A stretch of 64,000 nucleotides of DNA from Paraspadella gotoi (Eukaryota > Chaetognatha), in contig CM119267.1 of NCBI GenBank assembly GCA_051294375.1, positions 10,725,045-10,789,044 of the forward strand, in the 5' to 3' direction. Positions 1 through 12,404 of this stretch are shown here, piece after piece. A program made the position numbers and the translations under genes. A model generated the notes under the pieces. The model did no database searches, was not told the origin of the DNA, and saw nothing but the letters and a program-made list of their open reading frames with translations. The first letter of the stretch is position 1. The number at the start of each line of letters is the position of its first letter.

Positions 1-1074
1 TTTAAAGTCATACGATCGTGATGATTAAAATTTTACAATGCTTTTCAAATCATTGAAAGAGCAATTGCACTAAGCGAAAATCAACAACATTCAAAAACTC
101 AAAAGTTATTGTAAAAATTGTGTCAGTTAAAAAATTTGAAAACAATTTCAAACAAATTGCGCATTGATTTGAAAAACTTATTACATCTAAAGCAATGAAT
201 GTTTCTACAAATAACAACAATCCACATATAATCTGTAATGTATCCTGGTTTAAATTTTTAGGAGATCAATACAAATCTAAGTACTATTTTGATCTTTGCT
301 TTTAGACCGTAGATCCTACTATTTGGTTCATTAAAGTTATATTGAACTCCATCAATAATTTACTAAGAATTTTTTTGTTTTTTTGTTTTCTTCACATATT
401 ACAAAAAATACATCAATGTATTCGTGGAAATATCCCTTGAATATATGGCAATGCAGATATTTATCTGCGATAACATCGCTGAGTGAGACTAGATAATATG
501 CTAAACTAAAGGATTAAATTTTTGATAAATACAACAAGAGTGGGAAAACTCAGATTATGGTCATCCTAAAAAAAATTAATGATGTTAAAATGTATGAAAA
601 TGCAAGAAACACCCATTTTATTATTTCATTTATTTATCATCACAACTATGAATGCAGATAAATTTATCCGGTCGTTATTTAAAAAACCGATATTTTTTTT
701 TGCAACAATATTCGACGACCGAGTTACTCCACCCTTCTACTCAAAATAAGATTTAATATGCAGTGTTTGAAATGCAAGATTTAACTTTTCACTGTGGGCG
801 TCCCTAACTATATCGTTACGGAGCGATTATCCCAGAACGAATTCCAATCCCGAAGCAGTTTGTTTTTTTATTTTTTTAAATTTGGTAAGTCGCCTCAATC
901 ATAAGATTTTTCCAAGTCAGAAATGAAAAACGTTCAGGAAGAATTACCAAGGCAGTTAAGTTCAAAAAGTTAAAAACAATCACTCTTGTTAGAATAAGAA
1001 ATGAAAAACGGTTTTAAATACTGCTAGGCTTCAACAATAAAAACAAAAACTTACAAACAAAACAAATAAGAAAT
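1..1074. other. AT-rich spacer without a recognisable gene
   Basis: This stretch lies downstream of the nesprin gene stop codon. It is strongly AT-rich, with homopolymer runs and no long open frame on either strand. The nesprin 3' UTR and poly(A) site must lie in its right-hand part. I see no repeat family shared with the rest of the window and no RNA gene. Confidence 0.6.
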
Positions 1075-4000
1075 TTACTGAGGAGGTGGTCCGTCAGAAT
1101 ACCTCAGTTGCGGTTGCAACGACCACCTAAGGTTATTCCTAGAATGACAACAATCAGGGGAAAACAAAATGTTGAGAGCGATGAACAGCACGAGAAATGC
1201 GATGGAAACGAGGGCCAACGTGGAACGGCGGCGGAATATGCGAGATAGAAAACTGGACGAGATTCTTGAGTCGGTGTCATCTTCGGCGTCGTCGTCGTCA
1301 TCATGGGATTCGCAAATAAAAGGCCACCTCTTATCTTCAAAAGTATCCTCGACGCCTTCATCGCAAGACGGGTTCAACCAATCGGCGGCGCTCAATTCAT
1401 TAACTTCCCGACACAGAGCTCTCAATTGCGAGAGGAGAATCTCTCGCGCCGCGGAAGACGCAACTGGGAGTAACTCATTCGCCAATTCCTGCAAGCGTCG
1501 TAGGTCTTCTTCCAAAAACTCGGCGTGCCTCTCTAAAAGTCGACGATCCATTTCAAAAGACTCAAAATTGAAATCTTTCGCATCCTTCGCAGATCCACGA
1601 TTTTCCAATGTCGCTCTTCGCAGCATCTGCCCTCGTCGACGTTGAATTTTAAGTCCAAAAACAGTCTCTCCTACGAATTCATCAAACATCAACCACTGCT
1701 GAAACGTGGCTTTCAGATCGATTAATCGTTGCGCGAGCACATTCGCTAATCCTTCCAATTCTTCGTCTACTGCGGCAACGGAATCTGAGATTTTCTGAAC
1801 ATTGTACCTCGGATTTGTGTCGGCAAAGAGGATGAGGCGGCTCTGTGTCTCGTCGAGCAGTAAACGACGATCGGCTATATCGCGGCCGAGATTCTGTAGA
1901 TCGGAGACCAACGCTTCAAGACGAGCAGCATCGTCGGCGACGACGTCTGTTTCGATCCAAGACGAAACTGTGTCGCGGAAGTCGATGGCACTGAGGAGAT
2001 TGGCGTGAAGTCCCTTGAGATCCGCGCAGCGACTCTGCTTGTCCGTGGTGACGGCACGAAGGATCTCCCACCGGTCAATGATCTCCTCAACGTCGCGCAA
2101 ATCTTCGTCTGGGATGGAAGTTTGATTGGGGCATTTCAAATGCTGATGAATTACTTGCAGGCACTTGATGTTGGTCTGACAAGTGGCCAGCAGCTCCTTG
2201 TACTTGGATGGCTCTAAAAAGTTTCCCCTCTCGATCATGTCCCTCTTGATTTTTCCGAGGGTGACGTCGGTGACTTGGAGTTGAGCGCGAGATTCTTCCA
2301 GCACATGGCGCAAGTCTTCGCAGTCCGAGTCGGAGTCTTCGTCGTTTTCGCGACGCGGCGCCGCCAACGGACGAAAGTTGTAGATAGGAGGAGGCGTCGA
2401 TGATGACGAATCGGCGAAACTGAGGCGCCGGGAGGAGGCCACTGCGGCGTCTGTATCGGCTACGGCTGGTAGTTCCTCATTTGAAGCGCCAAAACCAGAA
2501 CGAACCTCGTGATTTTTGCAGTCTCCGTCTCCCAACAGCCTCTTTTCATAATCGATGTATTCCCAAACCTGATCTGATATGTAAAATTCTTCTGTTTGAA
2601 TTGGTTCCTCGTTGCCATCACATCTTTCATGTTGGGTAGCATGAATTTTGGGCAACGTGTGGGAGGCATGTGCCTTCTGTTTGGCGTTGGTTCGCGGAAA
2701 AGTGTGGCTGTTATAGTGGGCTTTCTTTAAGGTTTTCTCCGCAGTTTCGGACAATTCTCCGATGGCGAAGGGCGAAAGATCTAAGCGGTGCGATTGCTCG
2801 TACATTTCAGTGACCGATTTAGCGATTGTGTTTAATGTTGGTTCCCTGTGGAAAGTGAAATCACCTTGTTCCGAATCACAATCGGAGGAAGGAGACGCCA
2901 ACTGTTGCTCTCCCCCGAGAGAAGCTTCTTCCGTTGAGGTGTATTCTCCGCTAGCCTCACGAGACGACGGGCGACTAACCCGCCGTGCCGGCGTAGCTTC
3001 GTCCTGCTTGCGCTCGAGGGCGACTAATTCGTCCACTTCGAGCACGAGCTTCTGGATGCTCTCGCGGCCGACAAGCGGCTTTCGATGACGGGGGGGCGTC
3101 TTATCTTGGGATTCGGTCTCGGTGTGCTCAAAGTCGGTCGCCGTTAGGTCCCCCGTCAAAGAATCTGTCACATCTTTCTTAAAGATTCCGACGGAGACGT
3201 CGGAGGATTCGCCGGGGCTCGCTTCAGGAATATTCGCCAAACCGTACTTTTGCTTGAGCCGGTCAATGGTGAAAGGAGGGGCCACCTCGGAATGCACGCG
3301 ATATACGTTGACGGTGGGCGGCGGCGGACGACAGCCGGGGCCGACCTCGCCCTGCTCGGATTTTTGCGCTTCGGACAATGTGTCGAGTCCCGTGTCACGG
3401 GGAGCGAAGACTCGGGGCGAGAATAAATTTTCTTCGTCGTTGCTGAATCCCTCGGAAGAGTATCCGATATCGTGGGGCTCCGCTAATCTGCGTTTTCTAT
3501 AACTAGCGTAATTTGCGTGAGTGGGTTCGAAAAGACGCACAAGGTCTTCAATGACGCGTTCGTCATCACCCATTGACAAAACTGCGTCCTTCTCTAGCCT
3601 TTCGGGAACCAAAGCTTCCTTCGTTGGTCGCTTGCAACGACTGCAAATTTGCGGACTTCTCTCTTTTTCAAACTCGTCCTGGTCGGAAAAAACAAAGTCG
3701 TCCATAAAGCCACAACGACAGACGTTTTCAGTTCCGGTAGAAACAGAAGCCATTTGTGCGGCGGCCGCGCCCGCTTGCACGCCCGCATCATACTCAGGCT
3801 CGTTGCTGGCGACCGATTTAACTTCTGACGTATTTGGGGGATCAATGGCCTCTTTTTGAAAGATTGAACTTAAATCCATTTTACACCAACCAGAAGGAAA
3901 TGCCCTCTTTTTGTCCAGAAAGGGGGAGAGGGAGAAATTGGAGACGACCTTTTTGCTAAGACGCTCTTCAAGACAGCATTGCCATTCCAGAGCCAAGAGC

Positions 4001-5887
4001 CAAACCTCGTGCCATCGTTTTTGCAAAACGGTGGCTGTCTGTCGCAGAGAATCCTTCCTTTCTATCTTCCACTCGGCTTCTGCCGCCGGGTCTTCAATGG
4101 CCAACTGCGGCGAAGTATTTTCGTGGGAAGAATCCAGTCGGTCACAGAGCTTGAAAACGGCGGAGATGACGCGTGCTTGTGACTCGATCTCGCTCTGGAT
4201 TGACTGATACTCCTTCAGCTTCTCTTCCAAATCGCTCATTTCTTTCACTTTGCGAAGCGTCAGCGGGCCCAGACGGCTTTCAACGGAGGTGAGCCATTTC
4301 TAGAAGGGTTAAGAACATGGGAAAGAAATAATAAAGATAATGAAAAAAAAAGTACTCAATTACAAAATATCATTATGTAAAATGTCAAATGAAGTAAATA
4401 ATTTCTTTCTCGCACAAAAAAATTACAATTCACAACTCTATTTTGCACTGAAGCCGAAATACGTTCAATTATCCATTTTTTAAAAATAAAATCGTTGTTT
4501 ATTTTATAAACATAAAAAACCCCTCACCAATCAAATATAAATCGTAATGAAATGAAACCAAAAGGGAAAATGAAACAAATAGCCAAAACTCTTAACCTAA
4601 AAAAGTGACATTGAATAATGGACTTTTAATTTTTTGCATACTCCCCATTGCCCTATTACCTGCAACATGACCAAATCTTCCTCCAGATCCGTGGACATCG
4701 ACGAAAACGAGTGCGATCCTCTCCTACAATCTTTGGTGAAGGAGGGCGACCGCGATGCGTCGTCGACGAAGGACATTTCTAGGGTATCGTCGGCGGTTGG
4801 TCCGCCACTTATCTGCAACTCCAACTCTTTCCATTGGCGGTTAAGAAGTCCCAACCGGGTGCAGATTTCGTCTTTGAGATTCGGAAAGCGTCGCAGCAGT
4901 TGCCGGGCGTACTCCTTGAAGAGCTTTCGCCGTGGAGACCTCTCCATCATTTCTTCATGATAAGTCTAAAGAGCCAAAGAAAAATATGTGAGACTGTGAG
5001 AGAGTCTTAATTGAAAGCTTGCAGGGACCTGCTATGTCATTATCTTGTAAGAGTGATGGAGGCCTTAAACCACCAAAGCCTGTCCAAAGTCAGGGGCAAG
5101 ATAGCTTATTTATTAAATGAATGGATAATTTTTATATTGGTTGTACCAATTTCATAACAATTGACAATTTGAAAATAATGAAGGAGGAAATTTAATCTCA
5201 ATCAGACCAATAACCTGGTTCATGTATTTTTCCGACTGACTGTGCACCGTCTGCAAGGATATACTCTTCATCCTCTGCAGCCAGGCCGAAAGCTCCTTGT
5301 ACTGCTCGAGGAACTCTGTGAAGGAGACGCTAAAGGTGGGCGGAGATTCCGATTCCTCATCGAGCGAAAAATCGCTCTCCACATCTTTGCACTTCTCGAT
5401 GAGGCCGTCGTCCATCAACTCGTCGTAGTGTTTCTGGATGGAGGACCAGAAATCCCCTTCCTTTTCTCCGTAAGCATACGGATGCCCATAGGAAGAGCCG
5501 GGAGGACTCGACTGAGGAACCGATAATAAAAAGAAAATGAGAATAAAAGAAGGTAGAAGATAAAAAGTATAAATCGAAGGAGTTTAAAATCATTTAGCCT
5601 ACCTCTCGAGAAGATGCTTCGGGAGACGAAGGCGTTTTTACACCGGGAGTGGTAAGCGCGCTGTTTGGTGGCGCCCGGAGTACGGGACTCAAGGTTAAAG
5701 CAATAGGAGGGGTCAGGTGCCTCGGACTGAGATGCACCGCTCCAGGGCCGCTTCGGTCATATGGTGCCGGCGAGTTCCGTTTGTAAGGATCGTCGGCGAG
5801 AGAATCGGTGGAGGGCGATGAAGGATAGGGACTCTCCAATCCTCCTTCGGTCGAAGGAGAAAAATTAAGAGGATCGCCTAAATCCAT
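1075..5887 (-). CDS. Short nesprin-like KASH-domain nuclear envelope protein
   Basis: This gene encodes an outer nuclear membrane protein that would bind SUN proteins in the perinuclear space and link the nucleus to the cytoskeleton (LINC complex). Four in-frame exons fit GT-AG rules: 5887-5603, 5511-5215, 4965-4660 and 4299-1075, giving about 1370 aa. The first exon is Ser/Pro-rich and disordered. The later exons are acidic and helical, in the manner of degenerate spectrin repeats. The C-terminus has one transmembrane helix (around ALVSIAFLVLFIALNILF) and then a lumenal tail ending LRYSDGPPPQ. The PPPx end and a Cys 24 residues from the terminus match the KASH signature; this Cys is the one that pairs with SUN in vertebrate nesprins. 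No actin-binding CH pair is seen, so it resembles short isoforms. The true N-terminus could lie in further 5' exons. The last exon (about 1074 codons) is unusually long and unbroken. Confidence 0.88.
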
Positions 5888-6673
5888 GTTTCTTTTTTTC
5901 TGGGTCTTAATGAATTAATCTCATCGAAGCGGGGTAGTTTTCGTCTTTAAACATGATTGTTGATTAGTAACCGAATCCTTCAAAGCTTAAGGTTGTTTTC
6001 TTGAGATTTGTGAGATTTGTTTTGTCTTTTGTTTACAGTTTTATTTATTTAAGCAGGCTAATAGGTGTTTGTGAATCGGAGAAAGATTTTGAGGATGTTG
6101 TTTTGATTTTGAGGAAAAAGATTGGAAGTTTTAAAATAGATTTCCGATCCCCGTAGACATCACAGATCATATTCTTAAATCATGAATCAACATAGGCGAA
6201 AGGTTTAGTGACATTTTTTGCTTTTGTTTTTTGCTTATTTGTTATCAATCAAGAACAGATGAGCACCAAACTGATGTGAATGTTTTTATCTTTTTTCAAT
6301 TTTTTAAATCCAAGTTTTGCTTCGTTTCCTCCTTCGCAAGGAATACGAGACTTAATTACGTTTCTTTCTAACTTTGATCGGTGCCATAGTTTAACAGCAC
6401 GCCAATGAGATACCCTCTCATAGGGGTATCGGAAGTCCTAATATGCAAAAAGATTCTACGAAAATGTCAAAAGAATAAAATAATTAATGAACAATCGCAA
6501 AGAGAACAACTTAACTACATTAAAATATATATAAAAAAAGAATAATTTCGAAAGGAGGACATTCAAAATGAAATTCTTCTCAATTATAATTTTTCCAGGT
6601 CTTTGCGATCTCTTCGGCATAACTATAAAACCTTCAGGTTTCCAGTGATCTTGGCGGACGTTCGCGCTGGATT
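5888..6673. other. Spacer between TMA7 and nesprin
   Basis: This is AT-rich, T-run-rich sequence. It must carry the nesprin 5' UTR and any promoter, and the TMA7 3' UTR. I see no further coding exon. A short moderately GC-rich patch around 6340-6440 has no clear coding frame. Confidence 0.5.
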
Positions 6674-6868
6674 TCACTTCTTCCCCGACTTCTTGATACC
6701 GCCCTTGGCCAATGGTTTTCCGGCCTTGAGACTCTGCGCCAACTCGGCCGCCGCCTTCTTATCCGCCATTTGTTTCTTCTTGAACTCGACGTCGGTTTCG
6801 TCTTCGAACGTCTCGCCTTTCTTCGCCTGCTTCAGGGGCTTCTTTTTCCCTCCTTCTCGGCCGGACAT
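6674..6868 (-). CDS. TMA7: TMA7 (translation machinery-associated protein 7, CCDC72)
   Basis: This is a tiny lysine-rich protein of 64 aa, which is the usual length of the family. It begins MSGREGGKKKPLKQAKK and ends in a glycine/lysine stretch (GGIKKSGKK), with the acidic ETDVEFKKKQ core in between. This pattern is diagnostic for TMA7, a ribosome-associated eukaryotic protein whose loss affects translation in yeast. The frame is a single exon. The start is the only ATG that gives the conserved MSGREGGKK N-terminus. It lies 205 bp downstream of the POLD1 stop on the same strand. Confidence 0.93.
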   Translation of the reverse strand: MSGREGGKKKPLKQAKKGETFEDETDVEFKKKQMADKKAAAELAQSLKAGKPLAKGGIKKSGKK

Positions 6869-7073
6869 TGTCTCTGTCTCGCACTTCCAGACGGAGGTAG
6901 GAAAAAAGTTTTTTACTTCATAAAATTAAAACAACAACGAAAAACCGTTTAACAGAATTTTCAACAAATATTCAGTAAAGCCGTATTTAATTCAAAAATA
7001 TAAAAAAATATTCAACAAAATTTTGATGTATTGGCACTTAGGATTAAACACTTTACATCATTGTAAATGGTCT

Positions 7074-10000
7074 CTACCAAGAGGGAACGCCGAACCTGGC
7101 GATATTTTTGTGTTGCGCCGTCAAATCCTTTCTGGCTTTCTCTCTCATGTAAAATATTGGGCAGTCGTTGTTAGAGCAAACGACTTCTTCGTGCAGCATT
7201 CCTTGGCACTGTTGACATTCGGTCCACAACCGAGCGAACTTCTCTTCCATCGCCCCCATCTTTTGGATCTCGTTCAAATAGATCTCGCCTTCTCTCGGGG
7301 AGCAATGCTTGCATACGACCATGTTCTCGTTGGGTAACAAAGCCTTGCACCCGATGCATGTGGCCCTCTTTTTCGTGAATGCGGCCAAACCTCCGATAGT
7401 TGAGTGTACGACGGTTTTTGAAAGGGTGTGGTCCCCCTTAAAAAGCACCGAATTGGCGCGAGATTCACCGAGAATGGGCTCGAAAATCCGCATCAAAGGA
7501 TTTGTCAACTGATGCTCAAGATAATAGTTGGTGTCGATGGGAATGTTGTGTTCCAAGACGTAGAGAGGATCTTCACTTTTCATGAACGCCGGGGTGCCTT
7601 TTGAGGCGGCGATGATAACGTATGGAACGCGGTCACCGAGTTGCGGCGCCGAACCGGCGTCGCGCTGCCGCATACGATTAGCCAACTCGACGTGCGCCTG
7701 TTTGGCCGTATACTCTTTCTCGGAGCGAGTGAGTTCTTTGGTAACGACGAGTTGAGAGATGTCGACTCGGTTGCAGAGCAAGTCGGATATCGTCTGCTTA
7801 GCGTAATCAACGGCGGCGTTCGGATCCCGTTTTATGAGAATGAGATGAAGGCAGGTGTTGATAAGGTTGGCGACGAGAGGACAGTTGTCCCGGCGAACTG
7901 TCTCGATGCCTTTGCAGTCCATCTTGTCGTAGGTTTCCGGTTTCGTAAAGTAGAGTCCGGCGTACCGCTTCTTGTTGATGAGAAGATACGGAAAGTAAAC
8001 TTTCTCGAACTCCAACTTGATCGGTTTGATAAATTTTCCCGAGACGATTTCCGCAGCTTCTCTGCCCAACTCCATCGCTTCGGCCACGGTATCGACGCCA
8101 AACTTTACCATGACAGAATCCGTGTCCCCGTAAATGACTTTGGCGTCGTTGTTGTAACCGTTAGCAATTTGGTACTTAGCTTCCACCTCGTTCTTCGTCT
8201 TTTCAATCATCATCCGACCAAAAGCGGTCACGCTCTGAGAGATTTCTAGACAGGGAAGCTTTCCAACCTGGGCGCCAGTGAAACCGTAAACCGAGTTAGC
8301 GGAGATTTTGAGCGCCAACTGGCGGCCGTCCAAAACGCGCTTTCTAAGTGGATCCGTTTCCTTCTTCAAATCAGCTTTAGCTTTTTTTCTAGCAGAAAGC
8401 AAGGATTCCAGGATCTCTGGCAAGAGACCCTTGCGAAGGGAGCTTTTGACAAAATGATTGCCTGATGGTGTGCGAATGTAGTCATCGGCGCTGAGGTTCT
8501 CCCTAACAGAAGCAGTGACAAGCGTGGTGTAGCAGAGATTATGAGCCATCATAATAGAGGGATACAGGGAAGCGAAATCGAGCGTGGCTATTGGAACATC
8601 GTAATATCCTCGAACGGGCTCGATGACAGTGGCTCCCTCAAAACCCTCGTCTCCTCCTCCCTGACTTTGATACGTCGGCATTACGAGATCTTGGAGTTTG
8701 GCTTTTCGCAATAACTGGGAAACGACTTTGATTGACTGACCGCGTGACAAAAGATAATTCATGGGTACCCCAGTCACCCTCGCCATCTCCATATAGTTGA
8801 TGACGCACATTAGTTTTTCCATCAGTTTGATCGGCAGCCAAGCGTCTTTGAGGCAATAAATGGCGAGACGACGCCGCGTTTGCTCATCGCCAGCCTGCAA
8901 ATCCGAGATGGTAGAATGATGCACGTCCTCCTTCTGCTCTTGCAGAAAATGAAAAGAGACGGCATTTAGCGTGTAGGATCGCAATTTGTACTCTCGCAAA
9001 AGAAACTGGAGCAAGTCGAACTGAACACGACCCTCGGTGTTGGTGAAGTGATTTTCCCTCTTGCCCATCTGCTTAGACTGAAGGGTCGAAACTTTGTCCA
9101 CCGTCCTCAGGTCTCTCACGCGGCCTAAAAACGGGAAGGACACACAACGCAAATGATCCGCCCGTTTCACCAGGTACGGAAAGTCAAAATTTTGGATGTT
9201 GTATCCGGTGATGATATCGGGATCGATTTGGCGGATAAAATCGGCCCATTTTTCCAGCAGTTCCTTTTCGCTCTCGAAGGATAAGATTTCTGCTCCGACG
9301 ATGGGGGCGCAAGATTTTAGGGTAAAAACGTTCTTTACAAAGGGTTCCGGCGCGCCGTTCGTGACAACGTTGGCGATTTGAATAACGGGATCTTTGTCCG
9401 GCTCTGGAAAAACGCCTTTTCGCCCGGCGCACTCTATGTCGAAACTAAGAACCCGTAAGGGCGCGACTTTGCCGTATTCGCCCTCGGTCGAGTGCGAGAT
9501 TAAGTCCTTCCAAGCGACGTCGACTTCGATCTGGCACCGAGTTTTGCTTGCATGCTTGCCCTCTCCTGGGTACCTCCGATGATATTTTCCGGCCGGAATC
9601 GTGATCCAATTACAGCCCACGACGTCGGCGTCAACCATAAAGCGAACCTCAAAGTCAATGTTAGCCTCGTAAGCAGAGAACTGCTGTGGCTTGAAGACGT
9701 CGGCGACGCCGAACCCTTGGTCCAGGAGTCGTTTAGCTGGGGCGATGAGTCGAGGTAGAGCCACGGTGATTTTGAGGAAGGTGAGCTTTTTGTTGTAGTG
9801 AAAGCCATACATGCTCTCTCTGATGCAAGTCTCTACGGCAAGAACGGGATCCGTTATGTTCTCTCGGTTGGACCTCATGTCGTTCTTGACAACGTTGTTC
9901 AAAGCCTGGCGAAATGCTTGACAATCTTCTGCGCGAAAATCAGGCGGGGCCGTCACGTAAAAGTATGGCAGAAAACCGTGGACGTGAACGGCTACTGAGT

Positions 10001-10367
10001 GGTGGTCCATTGTGATGCCGAACATGCGGATGACGGCCACGTTCGATTGTCGAGATCCCGGCATCCCCTTTAACGGCTCGGCGATGTAGTGGTCGGTGTC
10101 CATCTGTTGGAATGTGATGTCCATGTTTTTGGGATTAAACGTCGACGGGACTTGTGGGCGTGCCCACTTTGATTTGGTACAAAAGACGTCCGGACCCTTG
10201 GCGCCGCTTAAAGGAAGAACGTCCTCCTCAGTTTCTTCCTTTATTTCCGCCTCGATGTCGTCCATCATCGCCAGTTCCAATTCAAAATCGTCTTCTTCCT
10301 TCGAGCGGGATTTTTTGTTAGGACCCGCACCGTCTGACGACCCCGCCTTTTTGCGCTTTTGTTCCAT
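7074..10367 (-). CDS. POLD1: DNA polymerase delta catalytic subunit
   Basis: This is the B-family replicative polymerase for lagging-strand synthesis and repair, with 3'-5' proofreading. The 1097 aa frame is complete and uninterrupted, close to the usual 1100 aa. It starts with a basic N-terminal segment (KRKKAG...NKKSRS) that looks like a nuclear localisation signal. Exonuclease motif I is seen as SFDIEC. Polymerase motif A is [10 protein letters not shown], motif B is [12 protein letters not shown] and motif C is YGDTDS. Near the C-terminus are two cysteine clusters: CIGC...CKHC (CysA, zinc) and CQQC...CSNNDC (CysB, the Fe-S site that binds accessory subunits). All key residues seem intact. 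The absence of introns is unusual, because the gene has many exons in most animals. It follows transaldolase on the same strand with a 271 bp gap. Confidence 0.97.
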   Translation of the reverse strand: MEQKRKKAGSSDGAGPNKKSRSKEEDDFELELAMMDDIEAEIKEETEEDVLPLSGAKGPDVFCTKSKWARPQVPSTFNPKNMDITFQQMDTDHYIAEPLKGMPGSRQSNVAVIRMFGITMDHHSVAVHVHGFLPYFYVTAPPDFRAEDCQAFRQALNNVVKNDMRSNRENITDPVLAVETCIRESMYGFHYNKKLTFLKITVALPRLIAPAKRLLDQGFGVADVFKPQQFSAYEANIDFEVRFMVDADVVGCNWITIPAGKYHRRYPGEGKHASKTRCQIEVDVAWKDLISHSTEGEYGKVAPLRVLSFDIECAGRKGVFPEPDKDPVIQIANVVTNGAPEPFVKNVFTLKSCAPIVGAEILSFESEKELLEKWADFIRQIDPDIITGYNIQNFDFPYLVKRADHLRCVSFPFLGRVRDLRTVDKVSTLQSKQMGKRENHFTNTEGRVQFDLLQFLLREYKLRSYTLNAVSFHFLQEQKEDVHHSTISDLQAGDEQTRRRLAIYCLKDAWLPIKLMEKLMCVINYMEMARVTGVPMNYLLSRGQSIKVVSQLLRKAKLQDLVMPTYQSQGGGDEGFEGATVIEPVRGYYDVPIATLDFASLYPSIMMAHNLCYTTLVTASVRENLSADDYIRTPSGNHFVKSSLRKGLLPEILESLLSARKKAKADLKKETDPLRKRVLDGRQLALKISANSVYGFTGAQVGKLPCLEISQSVTAFGRMMIEKTKNEVEAKYQIANGYNNDAKVIYGDTDSVMVKFGVDTVAEAMELGREAAEIVSGKFIKPIKLEFEKVYFPYLLINKKRYAGLYFTKPETYDKMDCKGIETVRRDNCPLVANLINTCLHLILIKRDPNAAVDYAKQTISDLLCNRVDISQLVVTKELTRSEKEYTAKQAHVELANRMRQRDAGSAPQLGDRVPYVIIAASKGTPAFMKSEDPLYVLEHNIPIDTNYYLEHQLTNPLMRIFEPILGESRANSVLFKGDHTLSKTVVHSTIGGLAAFTKKRATCIGCKALLPNENMVVCKHCSPREGEIYLNEIQKMGAMEEKFARLWTECQQCQGMLHEEVVCSNNDCPIFYMREKARKDLTAQHKNIARFGVPSW

Positions 10368-10638
10368 ATCTCGTTTTCCCGTTATCCTTGTAGATAATCA
10401 AAGCGTACAAAAAATTGAATCACCAAACTTTAGAATATAAAGAGTATAACAAAAATATATCAATATGTCAATTAGGCCACAAATTCTAAAAAGGATATAA
10501 ACAACAGACAATAGAAAAAGTGAAAAATGGTATCACTGATAGAATTTCGCCTACGACTAAGTTATGCCGATAACCATGAACAATGCCGCTTCTTGTTTTC
10601 CTATTAACCCCAAATTATTTCGTAGTAGTTCTAGTTTT

Positions 10639-12109
10639 TCAATTGCCATTTGACGCCCGTCGTTCAATCTTGGCCCGCAAAATTTTCTCAAGTTTAATGG
10701 CGTCGGCAGCGAATTTTCGAATTCCGTCGGCTAACTTGTCAGTCGCCATCGCAGATTCGTTCATCATCCAACGGAAATTCTTTTCGTCCATGGGAATCTT
10801 CTTAAGATCCATCTTTTGAGCGGCTGCAACGCTCAGCGAAGGCTCCAACTCTTCCGCTTCCCTGTCTAACTCGGCCAACAACTTGGGGCTAATGGTTAGC
10901 AGATCGCATCCGGTCAGGGCTTTGACCTGAGAAAAGATTCATTTTTTTCCTTACCATTAGACACCTAAATCTTGAAAAGAGGGTATATATATATTAACCT
11001 GTCCAACGTTGCGGAAACTGGCGCCCATGACGACAGTTTTATAACCGAACTTTTTGTAGTAGTTGTAAATTTCTGTGACGCTTTTGACGCCCGGGTCGTC
11101 ATGGGGTTTATAAGTTTTCTGGTCCGTATTTGCGACGTACCAATCGAAAATCCTGTAATGAAAAAAGTTAACAGCGGTTGGATAAAAAAATTACGGAAAT
11201 TTTAAAAGAAAGACGGATTTTTCCCGACCTTCCCACGAAGGGCGATATGAGTGTGATACCGCCTTCGGCGCAGGCGATCGCTTGAGCAATGCTGAACATA
11301 AGAGTCAGATTGCAGTGAATTCCGTATTCCGACTCGAGGACCCGACCGGCCTGGATACCTTCCCATGTAGAAGAGAGCTTTATAAGAATCCTCTCTTTGT
11401 CGATGCCTGAAACGAGGAAAGAATCCAACTTTCATAACTAGAATAGTATTGCTCAATTAGTCTTGCTCAATGCTCATTTATCGTTTGAAAGTCAAATTGT
11501 TTCTTTTATCTTTTTATCGTTTTATCGTTTTATCTTTTTATCATTTTTATCGTTTTAACTGTCAAATTGTTTCTTTTATTTCAGAAAAAAAAAAGAATAT
11601 GAAAGACACAAAGCTAGTTCAAAAGCAAGAAAAAGTTCTACCGGCGGATTTGTAGAGTCTAATGAACTCTCTAGCTTTCGCTATCATGGCTTCCTTGTCA
11701 AAAGAGAGTCGTGCGTCGACTTCCGTGGAGACACGACCGGGAATAATTTTGAGAATTTCGCAGCCGAACAAAACTGCAACTTTGTCCATTGCTGCTTCCA
11801 CCTAAGATACGATCATATTATGTTATTTGGCCTCACTCACCTAATTTAAAATGATAACTTTCTCGACGAAAAAAATGTCCAAACCTTTTCCTCGATGTCT
11901 CCTTTAACGGCGGCTCCATGCTCGACAGCACGATCAATCAGAGCCCCGTACTTCTCGATTCCCGCCGCCTGGAGAATTAAGGAAGGGTTGGTGGTTGCGT
12001 CCGTGGGTTGGAAGACGACCATGGATTCGAAGTCGCCCGTGTCGGCCACGACCACCGTGTGGCGCTTCAGTGAATCCAACGCCGAGGGACTCGATTTCTT
12101 GGTCGCCAT
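10639..12109 (-). CDS. TALDO1: Transaldolase
   Basis: This enzyme of the non-oxidative pentose phosphate pathway transfers a dihydroxyacetone unit from sedoheptulose 7-phosphate to glyceraldehyde 3-phosphate. I could rebuild five exons in frame: 12109-11885, 11801-11642, 11406-11229, 11152-10999 and 10926-10639. They give 334 aa, the normal length for the eukaryotic enzyme. Conserved blocks are [13 protein letters not shown] near the N-terminus, [18 protein letters not shown], and [14 protein letters not shown], which holds the Schiff-base lysine. Also present are CNLTLMFS and the SPFVGRI...DWY block that spans an exon junction. Introns are 74-235 bp long. It is therefore a complete cytosolic class I enzyme. 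The neighbouring oxygenase gene ends 295 bp upstream on the same strand. Confidence 0.95.
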
Positions 12110-12404
12110 CTCGTTTTTGTTCTTCGGTCTATCGAAGTCGCGATGGATAAAACTTAGATCCTCTCGCGCTGGAAGGTTAGTAATAGTAGTTCTGAAATTA
12201 AACCTCAGAGATTAAAACGCCATCTCATGATAGGCGAAAATAAATAATAAATATGGAGATTAATAAATCGAGAGTGGTAACACGAGAAAAATTATGTTGG
12301 ACACAATGGTGCCTCTTAAATCGAATCCGATATATTACGTAAAAATTGATTGTGTAGCTCTAACGCTAACCGGACCAGAAGTAAAACGTGACAGTTTCTA
12401 GTTT

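Noticed and set aside
1169-4207. Several plus-strand open frames opposite the nesprin gene
   Set aside because: They are antisense shadows of a long Ser/Glu-rich coding frame, with Ser/Arg-rich translations and no domain.
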